Shown here in pieces: positions 34,546 to 46,647 of a stretch of 64,000 bases of DNA. How positions within the stretch are numbered: the stretch's first letter is position 1; each line of letters begins with the position of its first letter. The notes beneath the pieces were generated by a model. It had not been told where the DNA came from. It searched no databases and saw nothing but the letters and a program-made list of their open reading frames with translations. Location: the NCBI GenBank assembly GCA_014871385.1, contig CM026421.1, positions 21,938,865 to 22,002,864 of the forward strand, in the 5' to 3' direction. The stretch is from Ceratodon purpureus. Taxonomy: Eukaryota > Streptophyta > Bryopsida > Pseudoditrichales > Ditrichaceae. Both the position numbers and the translations under genes were made by a program.

Positions 34546-35649
34546 ATGGATGAGAATGGGGAGATGATCAGGAGGCAGCCGGCCATAGCGTTGCTGGGGT
34601 GCGGGGTGTTCGCACGGGACGCTTACATTCCTGTGTTGGAGTCGCTGCTGTCGATTGCGTCGCTGCGGTTCGTGTGGTCGCGGTCGGAGGCGAAAGCGCT
34701 GCAGATGCTGGCGAAAGTGCAGCAATTCGCGCCTGATGCTGAGGCGGAATGGGGCGAGCATGGCTTGGAGTTGATTTTGACGTCGCCGCTCGTGCACTGC
34801 TGCGCCGTGGCGCTTCCCATTCTTACGCAGCCCGCGGTTGTCACCCGCGCTCTCCGAGCCGGGAAGCACGTGCTTCAGGAGAAGCCAGTGGCGGGATCGG
34901 TGGAGGTCGGGTTGAAGAGCCTGAGCTTCTACCACTCGCTGCCAATTCCGGCCCCGATATGGATCGTCGCGGAGAATTACCGCTTCGAGCCGGCGTTTCA
35001 CGAGGCTGCGGCCATGGTGAAGAGTTTAGGCACCATGGTGTCCGTCACGGTCACGATCGACGTGCCAATGACGAAATCCAACAAATACTTCGGGTGCGAG
35101 TGGCGCCGCGACCCGGAGCTGAAAGGGGGCTTCATCCTCGACTGCGGTGTCCACTTCGTCGCAGGATTGCGCGTCATGACGGGCTGTGACATCAAGCTCG
35201 TGACCGCCATAGCCACGCACCGGGACACCTCCGTCCCCGCGCCTGACACCCTGACGACGCTCATTAAATTCGACAATGGCTGCTCAGGGTCCATGGTGAT
35301 CTCGTACGCCGCTTCCGTCAGCCTGGCGTGCTGGCGTGTGGCCTGCGCCAAGGGCACAGTCACAGTGGAGCGAGTGGCCGGCCAGGGCGGCCAGTTCGGG
35401 TACCATGTCAAAATGCAGCCGCGAGGTGGCGACCCCACGGTCCAGTTCTTCCCCTTCTCAGGCCTAGAAGAAGAGTGGAAGTCCTTCATCGCCGATGTCC
35501 AGCGCGCGATCAACCACACCAGCGACAGCCCCCGGGACGCGCGAGGCTCCCCTCGCGAAGCCCTCAAGGATCTCGCCATCGTTGAGGCGGCTCTCGCATC
35601 CGGGCTCCACTCCGACGCTCCCATGAGCATGAAACCACAGCTCGTCTAA
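34546..35649 (+). CDS. Gfo/Idh/MocA-family NAD(P)-dependent oxidoreductase
   Basis: Intronless 367-aa ORF, normal length for the family. The N-terminal Rossmann fold opens with AIALLGCGVFARDAYIPVL (dinucleotide-binding GxGxxA-like loop, residues ~13-31). Next come the hallmark EKP motif in LQEKPVAG (~111-118) and the C-terminal alpha/beta domain with LDCGVHFVAGLRVM, where family members place substrate-contacting Asp and His. Enzymes of this family oxidise or reduce sugars and related polyols, probably in the cytosol here since no targeting peptide is seen; the substrate cannot be read from sequence. The frame is markedly GC-rich compared with its surroundings. ATG 34546 is the first in frame; ATG 34564 (MIRRQ) is an alternative. 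Confidence 0.9.
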   Translation: MDENGEMIRRQPAIALLGCGVFARDAYIPVLESLLSIASLRFVWSRSEAKALQMLAKVQQFAPDAEAEWGEHGLELILTSPLVHCCAVALPILTQPAVVTRALRAGKHVLQEKPVAGSVEVGLKSLSFYHSLPIPAPIWIVAENYRFEPAFHEAAAMVKSLGTMVSVTVTIDVPMTKSNKYFGCEWRRDPELKGGFILDCGVHFVAGLRVMTGCDIKLVTAIATHRDTSVPAPDTLTTLIKFDNGCSGSMVISYAASVSLACWRVACAKGTVTVERVAGQGGQFGYHVKMQPRGGDPTVQFFPFSGLEEEWKSFIADVQRAINHTSDSPRDARGSPREALKDLAIVEAALASGLHSDAPMSMKPQLV

Positions 35650-36912
35650 AATTTTGAGTAACCTAGACTCAGTCTCATCCGTCGTCATCTCGCCTGTTTC
35701 GTTGTCCGTGAGCTCAATTGTAGATACATTTTTCTGTATATTTTCTAGTTGAGGCTGAGCTCTGGATCTGATCATAAGGTTGTCATTTTCGTGACCCGCC
35801 TTTCCGATCATTGAACACGAAACAGCTAGATGACGAGAGTGAGAGGCTTTAGAGGAAAAGCCGTTTTGGCATTATTGACACGACCCTTGATGCAATAATT
35901 GTCACTTTGTGCTTGGAAAGTTTATACCGGTAGCAAAGGTGTCGTCACTCCGGCACAAAGACTCGGGAGGTTGTAAATAAGTGACGAGGATTTTGCGTGA
36001 TATGGTGGTAATATGCTCATGGGAGCTACAGAGGGTTATTGGTATGAGTAGGTACTGATGGTGTAAATTTTAAGGTGCTGTATAAATAGAGCTGCTCTTC
36101 GTGTCAAAACTGAAATGTTGATGAGTTTTCACATCTATTGTTGTTGCAGTGGATTAGCTTTGCATTCGACTGGAACGACTGCGTTTGATCAATTTACAGA
36201 CTCACTAGATTGGATTGAAAGCGTAGAATATTAATTGTGGGATAGAGACGAGTGTTCATTTTTTCTGCTGATCAATTTATCTAGCTATTTATGATCGGGT
36301 CAAGTGAGATTTTTGATGAAGGATACTGCGGGTGAGTTGATAGAGAAAAGAAAGGGTCTTGACTGGTTAGATGAACTCGACACAGCCAGTGGAGGAGTGG
36401 ACATGGTAATCTTGATTCTTGTTATCTGTATTGTTTCTATTGAGTTTCTTCTACCAGAAGATGTGTAGAGCGTAAACCAAGTAGTACTGACCGATAATCG
36501 CACCTTATCTGGAGCATTTCCCATTTCTAAGTTTTTGCATGACTGAATCAGTGTCTACTCTGCAGTACAGGTAAGTAAACTGTATGGGAATTGTTCTACA
36601 CCAGATTACAAAAACGACCTCAGTCTTTGAGAACCAGGTCCCTTGAAAGTCACGAGCATTAACTTGTATATTACACCTGCAGAATTGCATCAATCGTTCT
36701 TGATGCCAGACTCTTCTGTACCTCTGTTTTCCCTGGATGTAATCCTGGCGAACCAACCTTGGAGTATCCTGTAAACCTTGCACAAAAATTGATAAGAAAG
36801 TGACCCACCGTGGTAAAGATGATCTTTGGCAGTGCCCCATTTCTGCAATGCAGAAAACAAATGAATAAGAACAGGAAGGTGGAGATCACGGGCAAGAAAC
36901 TCACCTTTATTA
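35650..36912. other. 3' flank of two convergent genes; degenerate finger-like exon
   Basis: Lies between the oxidoreductase (+) and the zinc-finger gene (-). A minus-strand acceptor near 36683 is followed by sequence resembling the first half of a finger exon (CNIQVNARDFQGTWF) but lacking the paired His. It may be a decayed fourth finger of the neighbouring gene. Otherwise nothing is recognised. Confidence 0.4.
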
Positions 36913-39359
36913 TTAACAATCGCTCTCAGAATTTGAGTAGTAAGAGCTATCTCCAGAATCTGAATCTACCTTCTTCATGTTTTGTGCATGTTTCTTTCCG
37001 TTGAAATGCATCACAAGATTTCTCTTGCAAGTAGAATTGATGTTGCATACGCTGAAACGTGCCACAAGTTTGAATTTAGAATCTTGTATGAAGGCAACTC
37101 AAACATTTGTTCACGATTAGAGGAGCAACGTTAACACAAACAAAGAGAACATTTTCACAAAAAACTGAGCAACATAGCTGAAGTGAACCCCCAGGCACAA
37201 GTATTCAACATATTATACTTCAACTGCTGTTACAGACACCGTGGGAAGGGTCTTCCTCCGGAATTTGTTATGCACCTCCGTGTGATCAACTCAACATTCG
37301 ACCTATAAAGTAGGGAGAGCAAATTTCACTAACCTGCAGTGGAGAAAGGCGGTGGGCCTATTGTCATTACTGTCGGCAGCGATTTCCATATTCTGGGTAT
37401 GTTTCCGGCCGTTGAAATGAGAGCGAATATCAACCTCTGAAGTACAATGGACATTACATACTCTGCAGAATTCATCACACAAATTTATCAATTCGGTTTC
37501 AAATCTAAATATCACAGGAATATCACAAATCAACTTTTGTTAGCCATGTGTGGAATGAAGACCATTCCTACAATTCATATGAATGTCCCGTTGTGGATGA
37601 GTGCAATGACATTTTAAACCGATTTCAATCCTCTATTACCCGCAGGCATGCAAGGGGACAACTGGTATGCTCGGTGTGGGCTGCTCCTCCAACACGACTT
37701 CTTGAGTTTGAGCAAGCTTCTTCGACTCTTTGGCAGCCTTTGGGGCTTGTGTAGGTTGCTTGGCCTCCAACACGACTTGCTGAGTTTCAGCAGGCTTCTT
37801 CGTCTCCTTGACAGCTTTTAGGGCTTGTGGAGGTTGATGGGTCTTCTTGACAACTTCTAAAACTTCTGCAAACTTCGCTTTGTGTGTACGACCGTTGTAA
37901 TGCATGCGACCATTAATCTCAGAAACGCACTGGACGTTGCATATCCTGCACAATCCATTTCTCAACCCTAAATATTTCCAAACTCTCCGTGATTACTGTT
38001 TGCTTGTTCGTTGTCCGTATATCTCATCCAACGGGACACTAGAGTAAATAAGGTCATATATATGTGTTTTTAAAATCAATGTGAAAAAAAAACTAGAAGA
38101 TCGCTAGAATTATAACACTCGAGGTCCTATTGTAGACAAAATCAATCGATTCGAAAGCTGTCTGATCAGGCTCTTACCGACAGGTATGCGGATATGTAAT
38201 GCCATCTGGGATGGGAAAGGTTTGTTCCGGAACCTTCGAATCCTTGACATCCAAGATATCATTGATATGGTTCGGTGCGGTCTGCTTCACCACCTTGCTT
38301 TCCTTTACAGCTTCTACCTTTGGAACAGCAACTTGATTCACTACCTTCACTTCCTTGAGATGCGTACCTACTTCTTGCCAAACTGGAGCAGCCCGATTCA
38401 CATCGACTTGCTCCTCACTCTTCCAGCTCTTTTGTGCAACAGTTGTAACCTTCACATGTGTACCAACACATCATCAATACGAATTACGTGCTAAAGCTAA
38501 GAATCAAGAGAATCATGAGAACTTGACGACAGTCTAAGAAGGGATCAAATGAACATGTTATTCGCTTCTTGGTTACCAGGAAACTAAATCTTCAACCAAA
38601 AGTTCAAGCTCTGAAGAAATTGGCTACACCTAAGTAGCCATGCGAACACTGCGAATTGCCTTACCTTCTTCTCCTGCATCACTTGGGGGAAAAACGCATG
38701 CGTATTTGCTTGTGATGTCACAGACGGAGTTAAGATTACAGTCTTCTCGCGCAGCGCTGGGGTTCTATACGCATGTTGATGATGCTCTACGCTCTGCACG
38801 TGGTGCGCTTTGCTAGGCACTACTACACCTCCAGGTTTACTCGCATCATTCTGAGGCGCCGGTTCTGAGACTCCAAAACCTGCTCCCCTTTTAGATTAAT
38901 CTTAACCAAGATGCTCACGAACCCAGTTCCAATCAACAACCACTAGACTAAGTTACCAAGTACTCGAAAATGATCACGGGTCATATAAGCATCAAGGCTC
39001 CACAGAAGGACGGGTGGAGCGAGCACCGGCTACAGCAACAGTGACGTCAACGTACCGGCGCTGTGATCGGAATTTTGGGGAGCAACATAGTGCTTTGCGG
39101 CAGCAACTATCCTCAGCGCGTCCCCTGGCAGAACACCCGCATCCTCCACTAAGTCCCGCTTCGTGGCCAGCTTGAGAACCCCGATCGTGTCGTAGTGCTT
39201 GTCGAGCAGCTTCACCAGGCACTCACTCGCGCGCTTCGTGTCAAAACCCTCGATCCCCTTCAAGAACACCCACACCGGATTCCGCACTCGCGCGGGGGGC
39301 TTCTCCGGGAGCTTCCCCAGGAGCTCCTCGCACTTCCGGAGCTGCGCCGGGTCTGCCAT
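36913..39359 (-). CDS. Three-finger U1/JAZ-type C2H2 protein with SAM-like N-terminus
   Basis: Exons (minus): 39056-39359, 38665-38879, 38178-38449, 37640-37945, 37334-37462, 36913-37051; phases close to 454 aa. Residues ~25-90 form a helical, SAM-like domain (WVFLKGIEGFDTKRASECLV ... TKRDLVEDAGVLPGDALRIV). Three fingers share identical spacing C-x2-C-x12-H-x5-H: C263/C266/H279/H285, C365/C368/H381/H387 and C408/C411/H424/H430. This is the matrin/U1 (JAZ) pattern, usually linked to double-stranded RNA or RNP binding. Linkers between fingers are Lys/Gln/Glu-rich. Each finger is cut by an intron between its two Cys codons at the same phase. The protein ends in a short acidic tail after finger 3. 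Function in RNA binding is inference. Confidence 0.82.
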
Positions 39360-39659
39360 CACGAAATCTGCGTGGTACTGGCGAAGTTTGGACACAACAA
39401 GGAAGACAATCGCAACAGTCAGAGACAGCCCCGGTGCAAACAATCTTACATCGTGAAATTCGATCCAACACATCCTGGAATGAAAACTTCACATACAAAA
39501 CAGATATCAACGTTTGTCTTCACCCATGTGCACTGCTTACCCTAGTTTATCTACAATTCATCAACACAAACAACCATCATCTTCTTCCTGAGCCTTCACG
39601 TTTCATTGAATATGAATGTGAACCGACAAAGAGGAAAAGTTATGAACGATGAACTTGCA

Positions 39660-40350
39660 ATTGAACATGAAGAATACGTAACGCTAGCCACACTAGGCTT
39701 GCAAGAGGTGTACCGATAACATGGTGAATGCAATTACACTCCAATCGGTCCCCAAAGTTTGTTGTACCAGGATGTCTGTCTAGAATAGGCAAACCAGGGA
39801 GTACTTGATATGATCACGGCGTTCAATGAAACCGTCTGAGTATCTTGAACAGCTGCATTAAACTGGAGCCCAATTGCTGGTGAGATTGTTTCAAGCATGT
39901 AGCGTCATGAGTCTAGAGAAGGCTACTAGAACTGGAGGTATGTAGAGGAGGTCCGATGAAATGTTGGATTTAATCGCGTAAGATGGGGGAGAGGAGAGGA
40001 GCTCAGTCAAGGAACTTGGGAAGGTGCTTCTGGCGATATTTGACCACAGTGGTTTGAGAGGTTGGTACAGGGAGCTACTTTGAGCTACGCAGGCAACAGC
40101 ACCTGTGTCACTATGCAAGCAAGTTGGAGGGCATTCCTGCCAGAGGTTGTCGAGCTGATTCCCATGTGGATATGTGCTGTGAAGCCAAGTTTCAGGCGAA
40201 GGAGTGGAGACTGTGGAGTGGTTTCTTAGCCCTTACACAAAATTTGAGTATTTAAATGTCAGTTTAATCGATAGGGATCCCGACGAAGGCCGTTGAACTT
40301 GGAGAAAAGTTGATCTGGTTTCAAAAGTCAGCTCTCAATCGAAAGGTGAA
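39660..40350. other. Intergenic spacer between gene and tandem pseudogene
   Basis: No coding sequence or repeat recognised. It probably contains the promoter of the minus-strand zinc-finger gene in its left part. Confidence 0.4.
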
Positions 40351-40386
40351 CTTTAAGAAGAAATCAAGATATGTAGCACTATACTG

Positions 40387-41954
40387 TGATTTACAGTACA
40401 ATACCTGTAGAAATGAGTCTGAGCAATCATGACAAGCCTTTGTTGTCGTTTCGTAATCCATGACGTCGTGGAAGACCACCGGCTGCATAACGCTGGAAAA
40501 GCGTTGAAATGAGGTACCCACTTGCCAACACTGGAAGTCGTGTGCCGTAATAAAATACAATCATCGGGCATGGAGACTAGCGCTATTGGTTTTGATTTGT
40601 TTTGTCCAAGGAAGTTGCGTCACTAACATGAATAGTTGCTTTCATAACATGGCCTTTGCAAAGGAGAATATCTTAATCCTAAGGTTAGCAGGATGGCACG
40701 TAGAATGAATCTGCAAGTGCTGATAAAAAAACCCCACTATATACAATATCACTTGCATTGCCTGCCATATCAAAGTGAACGCACAAGATTAACCCATAGG
40801 CAAGTCAGCTAGTCCTCTAGTCATTAGGTTGAGAAACCTCCAGTCCTGTGTGCAGAGGCTAGTGGGCCGAGGAGGAAAATTAGGTTGAGAAGGAAAGTTA
40901 AGCCTGGAAGGAAAAGCGGACTTGGATTCAAGGGGCAGCGGCCTTGGAAGGAACAGACTGGAGAGTATACAATGAGCTGATTTTGAAATTAGGTTGCTCA
41001 CTTACCCGCAGGCATTATCAATGCGACCATTTCTGGTTGGTATAGTTGACAGTGGTCCTTGCTTGGGAGGCATTCGCCTTCGAAATTTTTGAGCAGCAGC
41101 TTTTGTCTGCTGGAATGTTTGAATGCATAAAAATTCATTACAATAGCTAAAAGTTGAGCCCGCCATGGCATGCAGGCAGACGAACGTAATGACGATCAGC
41201 ATTTCGATAGTAAACAAAGTTGCATGAGCAGCAAGGAGTAACAAAGAGTGATGCTGCACCGCAGTTCGAGACGTTGCAAACCTCAACATCAGGCAAAGAT
41301 GCAGCAGTGTTACCCTAACATGACTTGTACAATACGGGGGCAATTGACCTCCTGTATATAGAGCGCAATATGAAAGCACCAAGCATAGGCGCAGAGTAAA
41401 AGCATAAAGGTGCGATGTGCTACCTGCATTTGATAGGTTTCGCTGGGGACTTCACCTCCGTCCTTACTCTCACGCTGAGACCGTTCTGAGGGTTCAAAAT
41501 CTTAAACTCTTAGATACGTTCTCTAAAATATTCGCAAACCTGGTATCAAGCAACTGGAACATGGACAAAAACGAGAACGAGACATGTGCGTTTTCAGTCT
41601 GGTTCTACCAAAAAAACACTGCATATAAATGCTTACAACAATTGTAGAACAGTATAAGTTGGACGTCAAGTTACCTGCGCGATCAGTATCACATTGAGCA
41701 ACAAGTTTGGCAGCAGCGACGTACGGAGGGCGTCCCCGGGTACAATATTTGCGTCTTCGACTAAGTCTTGTTTGATGACCAACGCCAGAACATCCACAAT
41801 ATTATAGCGCATTTCCAGAAGCTGCTCCAAATAAATAATCGCGCGTTTTTCCTCCAGATCCTCGACGTGCCTCAAGAACACCCACAACGAGCTCCAGATT
41901 CTAAACTAGTACTTCTGTTTCCACCACTCTACCATCCTGAAACTCAACTGCCAT
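40387..41954 (-). pseudogene. Decayed tandem copy of the zinc-finger gene
   Basis: At 41675-41954 (minus) the SAM-like exon is recognisable: LWVFLRHVEDLEEKRAIIYL ... KQDLVEDANIVPGDALR, with a donor at the same place and phase. The ATG frame meets TAG before the domain, and a one-base loss after GDALR shifts the frame away from an AAAKLVAQ ending. Downstream, 41002-41060 retains the '...ACG|GT' exon end that precedes finger 2 in the intact gene. The segment 40406-40570 retains 'tcatttcaacg' and 'tttctacag|gt' of the finger-2 exon but has lost the Cys/His pattern. It lies upstream on the same strand: a head-to-tail duplication that has decayed. Confidence 0.7.
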
Positions 41955-41999
41955 TAGCCATTTCACGCGAGAGCGTCAGCCAAGAATGCAGACAATGAC

Positions 42000-43040
42000 T
42001 TCTGCGACTAAATTCAGCATTGAATAGAACTAGTCGCATTAAGACTCCGAGATACGTCGACACGAGCCAGTCACAGAGTTACCTAAACGCAAAATGTCCC
42101 TCAAACTTTATCCATATCCGCTAGGCAAAACAAATCCGAGCCGGTAATCTGAATCATCACTCTCTACTATCTAGGCGGCAGAGCCTTAGTATGCAATTGC
42201 TAAAGAGGATTTCGTGAACAAACGCCTGTAGATTTACCTTAAATCTCTTGACAAATCGGACAACAAGCAGTTAGGTCGACTCTAGCAAATTCGTTGCGAG
42301 CGATCCCGTTCTCTACCGCCATCCCCGCATTCTAACAAAAATTGGCGAAGACTGATGTCACCATGAAGGAAAACATTCTGAGATCGAGCTATGATTCAAA
42401 GAAGCTGCAAAATTCCTTTCCCTGGCTTGCCCTAACCTAAGCAAGACCCGCACGACGCACAACTGCGCAATAAATTCGATTCCATCCGAAAGTAGCAAGT
42501 TATCCGTACTGCCATCTAGCATAAATTGGCACACATATCCTCAAACAGAACACGGCTCCTACCGGGCTCCATTAATAAAAGAACGCTGTGCAGATGAAGC
42601 TCTATACTAGTAATACAGCGACTGCGGATAATCTGGCGCTGCCGGACAACTTGGAAGTTGAACTCAACTAATCACATAAACAAGGAGAAGGTTGACAAGT
42701 TCTTCGTCCGAAATGCACATTCAGTACGTACCAGGCTCCTGAGTGATCTCCCGAATGATTCCAAGAAGTCGCCGGCAATAATGCTTGGACATTCTTTCGC
42801 AGATAGATCGAACAGCTAGCGGTGAAGAAGCAGCCTCAGGTTGTGAGTTGTGATCACTGCGTCAATTACTAATGCCAATATTGCATGAGCCTGAACGCTG
42901 TGCAGTTAATGGAGAAGACATCCACGGCGGAGTCTCAATTAGGCTGGTGAGGAAGGCGATCTGATCAAAAGAACAAGTGAGCAACAATTTGCAACGAATT
43001 CAGGTCGATGCTTATTGCGGATTCACCTGAGTGACGGACT
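42000..43040. other. Spacer with possible short minus-strand exon
   Basis: A minus-strand ATG at about 42323 opens MAVENGIARNEFARVDLTAC and soon stops next to a donor-like AAG|GTAAAT. It may be a first exon of the decayed zinc-finger copy or chance. Nothing else is recognised. Confidence 0.25.
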
Positions 43041-43456
43041 AAGGTAGAATGACCTTAAACCGTGCGAATAAGAGATTCAGCATGGTTGTGGACCTCGTGT
43101 GTACTGTTTGTAATTTTTCTTGGATGGGGAAACAGGAGGGAGAGTGAATGCAAAAATTTCCAGAATTAAATAGCAAAAACTGAATTTACTACAAATTTTT
43201 GAAGCGAAAAGTGTACATGACCTTAAAGTGATCAGTAGACTCTCCTTTTGTGGCGCTCACGCATGTAGCTAAAACCGTGCAAAATAGAGTTAATGAACCA
43301 TGAATCTATGAACCAACCACCTCCCTACACATGTCCATATCGAGTCACTATTTATGAAATTGCTGTGCACGCAATAAGGTCCATGCCATGGGCTGCTACA
43401 GGGGCGGTCTACCCTGCGCTTCTGGGGGGCCGCACGGTTTAAGGTCATTCTACCTT
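43041..43456. mobile_element. Pogo-type MITE with 25-bp perfect inverted ends
   Basis: Bases 43041-43066 and 43431-43456 are perfect reverse complements. Read as TA|AGGTAGAATGACCTTAAACC..., the termini are flanked by TA on both sides. The first six bases AGGTAG match the ends of the Tigger-like element at 20465-26247. The interior includes shorter copies of terminal words ('tgaccttaaagtgatcag', 'taaaaccgtgc'). It is non-coding and consistent with a non-autonomous derivative using a pogo-type transposase. Confidence 0.82.
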
Positions 43457-44473
43457 ATGGCTTGTAGAAGAAGAGAAACTTCCGTGTCCCGAGGAGACCG
43501 ACGTGAATTAAGTGCCTGTTCGATCTACCCAAATCCAAAACCCACATGCCAAAGGTATGGAAGTAAAGATCTACTCCTCCTTTTCAAGACTATGCACTTT
43601 AGCTATGGCTTGTAATAACTGCGGCCCTTAATTTTGCTCTATCGCCATTATTCATTAGGTACTATAACACCATAGCTGGTTCGCATGGATATTTTTTTAT
43701 TTTTTTGAAAATATAAGGTTTGCCACTCAAAAATTGAGTTTGTCAATTTTTGTTTCTAGCCAAAAATTAGTTAAAGACACTTAAAAGTAAATAAACTAAA
43801 TTATGATTTATCACACTCCTTACTTGTTGTAATTGTTGATTTGAACATAGATCGTAATAATGAGAAACAATAAAATGCCACGTAAATGAAATACTCAACC
43901 CATATCCACTCAACTCCATTAATTACAAATCCCTCGCCACTCTCTATCGTAGGTTGCCCAAAAATAATTTTCAAAATAAAATACATTAAGAAAATCTTAA
44001 AATAAATAATAAATAATAAATTAATTAGTTTTTGCAATATTTTGTTTTTTTTAAGAAGTTTACACTAGTCAACATGACAAGACGTACTCTATTTCCTTTT
44101 CTTCCTCTTAATGTGGTAAATATTGGATAATCATCACAAAAAAATAGTTAGTATTTTATCATACCTCATTGACACCCCAAGTATGATTAAATCCTCCTAG
44201 TGAATTCTACAAATTTCCCCAAGTTTTGATCCATGGAACTAAACAAATCCTATAATTTTGTTGCACTCTGTTTTTAAAACTTCCACCAGTGATGCAACAC
44301 GGTGCCCCGAATCTCCACCAATGGACAAGATAAAGGAACGAAGCTCCAAAACCGTCACTACACCCGAAACCGACATCATCTACAAATATCAATGAACTAA
44401 AAACAATAATCTCCAGGTTTCGTAGATGAGACAAGAGGATGAGAGAGTGAGCGAGCTATCGAGCAAGTTAGCG

Positions 44474-44521
44474 AGAGAGACAGAGACACAGACACAGACA
44501 CAGAGAGAGAGAGAGAGAGAG
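44474..44521. repeat. GA/CA microsatellite in the 5' leader
   Basis: A (GA)n tract mixed with 'gacaca' units ends about 80 bp before the start codon of the small membrane-protein gene. GA-rich leaders are common in plant 5' UTRs. Confidence 0.8.
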
Positions 44522-44600
44522 CGCGAGTGATTAAACCAGAGAGCAATTGAACTAGACTCAGAGAGACCGAGAGCGAGAGAGCAAACGCGCAGCAGGAGCT

Positions 44601-45668
44601 ATGGCTTGCCCTTGCAGATTCGGCGTCGTCACTGCAATTGCGTCCACCACGCCGCTTGGCGTTTCCTTGGGTGCTTTGCGCATTCCCGCTGTTGCCATCT
44701 CGCCTTCATTTTTCACGTCCAACGATGGCAGATTCCGGGGCGAGGGTTTCAGGTCAATGGGATTGGACCACCGGACTTCCCCGTGCGTCGCCGCCATGGC
44801 GCCTCGAGCCACGCGAGGTATGGTTTTGTGGCATTTTGTGGTTCTTGCGATGAGGATTTGGTGAGCTGCGTTTTGTGTTGGATTGTGAGGTTTGGGTGGA
44901 GTTTGAGTGAGTTGGATGTGTGTGGAGGCAGCACAAGGCAGAGCGTGTGGAGTGGTGGAGTAGGGAGGGGGAAGGGCCGGAGGTTGGCTGGTCCGGTTAG
45001 AGCTATGGGTGACGAGACCATGTGGATTACGGCTACCAGTGCGGTTGCGCTCGTGGTGGCGCTCGCAGCTTTTGCTGCTCTTGGCGGATACTTGCTGTCG
45101 ATGGGAGTAGATAATGAAGAGCGCAGTGAGGTGAGAAATTTTCATGGAGCACTCTGTTGGATATTACAATTATGCGAGAAATTGTTTGGTGGTGTGCTGC
45201 TCTTGTTTAAGTTTCTCCTGTTGACTGGTTGCTGACATTTCGTACACAACGTGCCTTGGGCTACACTGCTGTCATAATTATGAAGTTATGGAGACCGGGA
45301 ATTTTTGTTAGTTATATTGTGATTGTAATCTTGCAAAGGACTGTCCTGCAAGGACTGGCAATGCGTCTGTCATGCGCGAAGTGCAATTAGTTCCTTTGAT
45401 TTTGAGTGTATTGTGCTAATCATCTAGGGTTTACATAAATTTGTTCCATACTGAGGCAGAGGTGGGAATGTTAGAATGCATGAAGGGGATTTTACATCTG
45501 TTTGGAATTGTATACACTGTGATGCCTAAACCTCCAATGTTCGTGGTGTAGGAAGAGAAGATTGAGAAGCTGAAAGAGCAAGGTCTGTACGAAAAGCCTG
45601 AGCCAACTCGGTATGAAGACCAAGGAATTGCTACACGGACACGGAAGCGTCGTATCAGCGAGGAGTAA
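44601..45668 (+). CDS. Small single-pass membrane protein, probably plastid-targeted
   Basis: Exons 44601-44817, 45003-45130 and 45552-45668 join to 153 aa. The N-terminus (~70 residues) is Ser/Thr/Ala/Arg-rich with few acidic residues, like a chloroplast transit peptide. Then comes GDETMWITATSAVALVVALA with one membrane span (~75-105), and a charged tail (EEKIEKLKEQGLYEKPEPTR ... TRKRRISEE). The second acceptor is the second of two adjacent AGs (GTTAGAG|CT), the only one that keeps the frame. Such proteins are typical small thylakoid or envelope components, but I cannot name this one. A dual-AG acceptor also allows an alternative splice that would truncate the protein. Confidence 0.75.
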
Positions 45669-46647
45669 TTGAATGCAGTACTGCTTTGATCTTTTTTCAA
45701 TCGCAATTAAGTTACATCTTGAGCTTGTTCTGAAGATAGCTGTAATATAGGGTAGTCACATTGTTCAATGATTGTATAACAGTCTTTCTTAATACAAGAG
45801 AAGCTTGCTTCGGGGAATTATCGTTTTCATGTCAAACAGAAGCGACTCGTGTAGAGAAGGTGCAAAGTTGATATTTCTTTGGGGTTGTTCGTTATTAAGA
45901 AGCCTTGCAACTTTTGATTATGTTTTTTGATCAGTCGTTCTCAAGTCCTACTGTTCTTCGTTTGAGTAATTAACTTGATGGAGAGCAATTTGAATCGGTA
46001 AACATGATTTTTGTAGCTGAACATGTAGAGTGTTGCAGTCAGATGACTAGTGCCTGGGTCCATTACTAATCATCTTGCGGAAGGAGTCTCGGACTTATCG
46101 TTCGTCCCTTGTGTTCATGAAACAAGTTACCTAGGATTTAACCTGTATTTGCATACCAAACGTTGTCATAGACGATACTCTAGGGGCAATCCAACGATTT
46201 TACCACGGAGTGTGGACGAGGGTCTTTACAAGCAGTTCTCGAATTGTGAAGGACGATACAAATTCAGGCAGCAGAAAGCAAGGTGTCAGCTGCACTTGAA
46301 TGTCGAGCAGAGCAAGACCGCAAGTACCTGTTATGTGTTCGAGTTTTCAGAACATCAGGTGGATGTAGTTCATAAATTTTTCTCTCTGATTCCGGGAGTT
46401 GTTGAAGGGGTGCACAGAGTGTAAAAAAGCAGCTGGAAAGTACGAAAGGGTGGAAGTGGAGTAGCACTTGTGTGAAGAGGCATGACCTGAAAAGGCAAAG
46501 CAATTTCGACGGTGCAACAATGAAGAAGCAGCTGAACGATCGATCAATCTCCACAAGTGAGTTCGTAGATATATAGACATCATTGTAATCGCAATGTGAT
46601 CCAATGCACAAGACTTTGCTTGTCTGAGATTCTCAAACAAGTGAGCC
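45669..46647. other. Spacer between two plus-strand genes
   Basis: Contains the likely 3' UTR of the small membrane-protein gene and the leader of the SET-domain gene. A 124-codon plus-strand ORF (46050-46424) has no recognised motif and is not annotated as coding. Confidence 0.4.

Noticed and set aside
34276..35630. Minus-strand ORFs of 210-241 aa overlapping the oxidoreductase
   Set aside because: High GC content leaves the antisense frames open; only the plus strand shows family motifs.
46050..46424. 124-aa ORF ahead of the SET gene, considered as an extra 5' exon
   Set aside because: No motif and no in-phase donor/acceptor pair linking it to 46648 could be shown.
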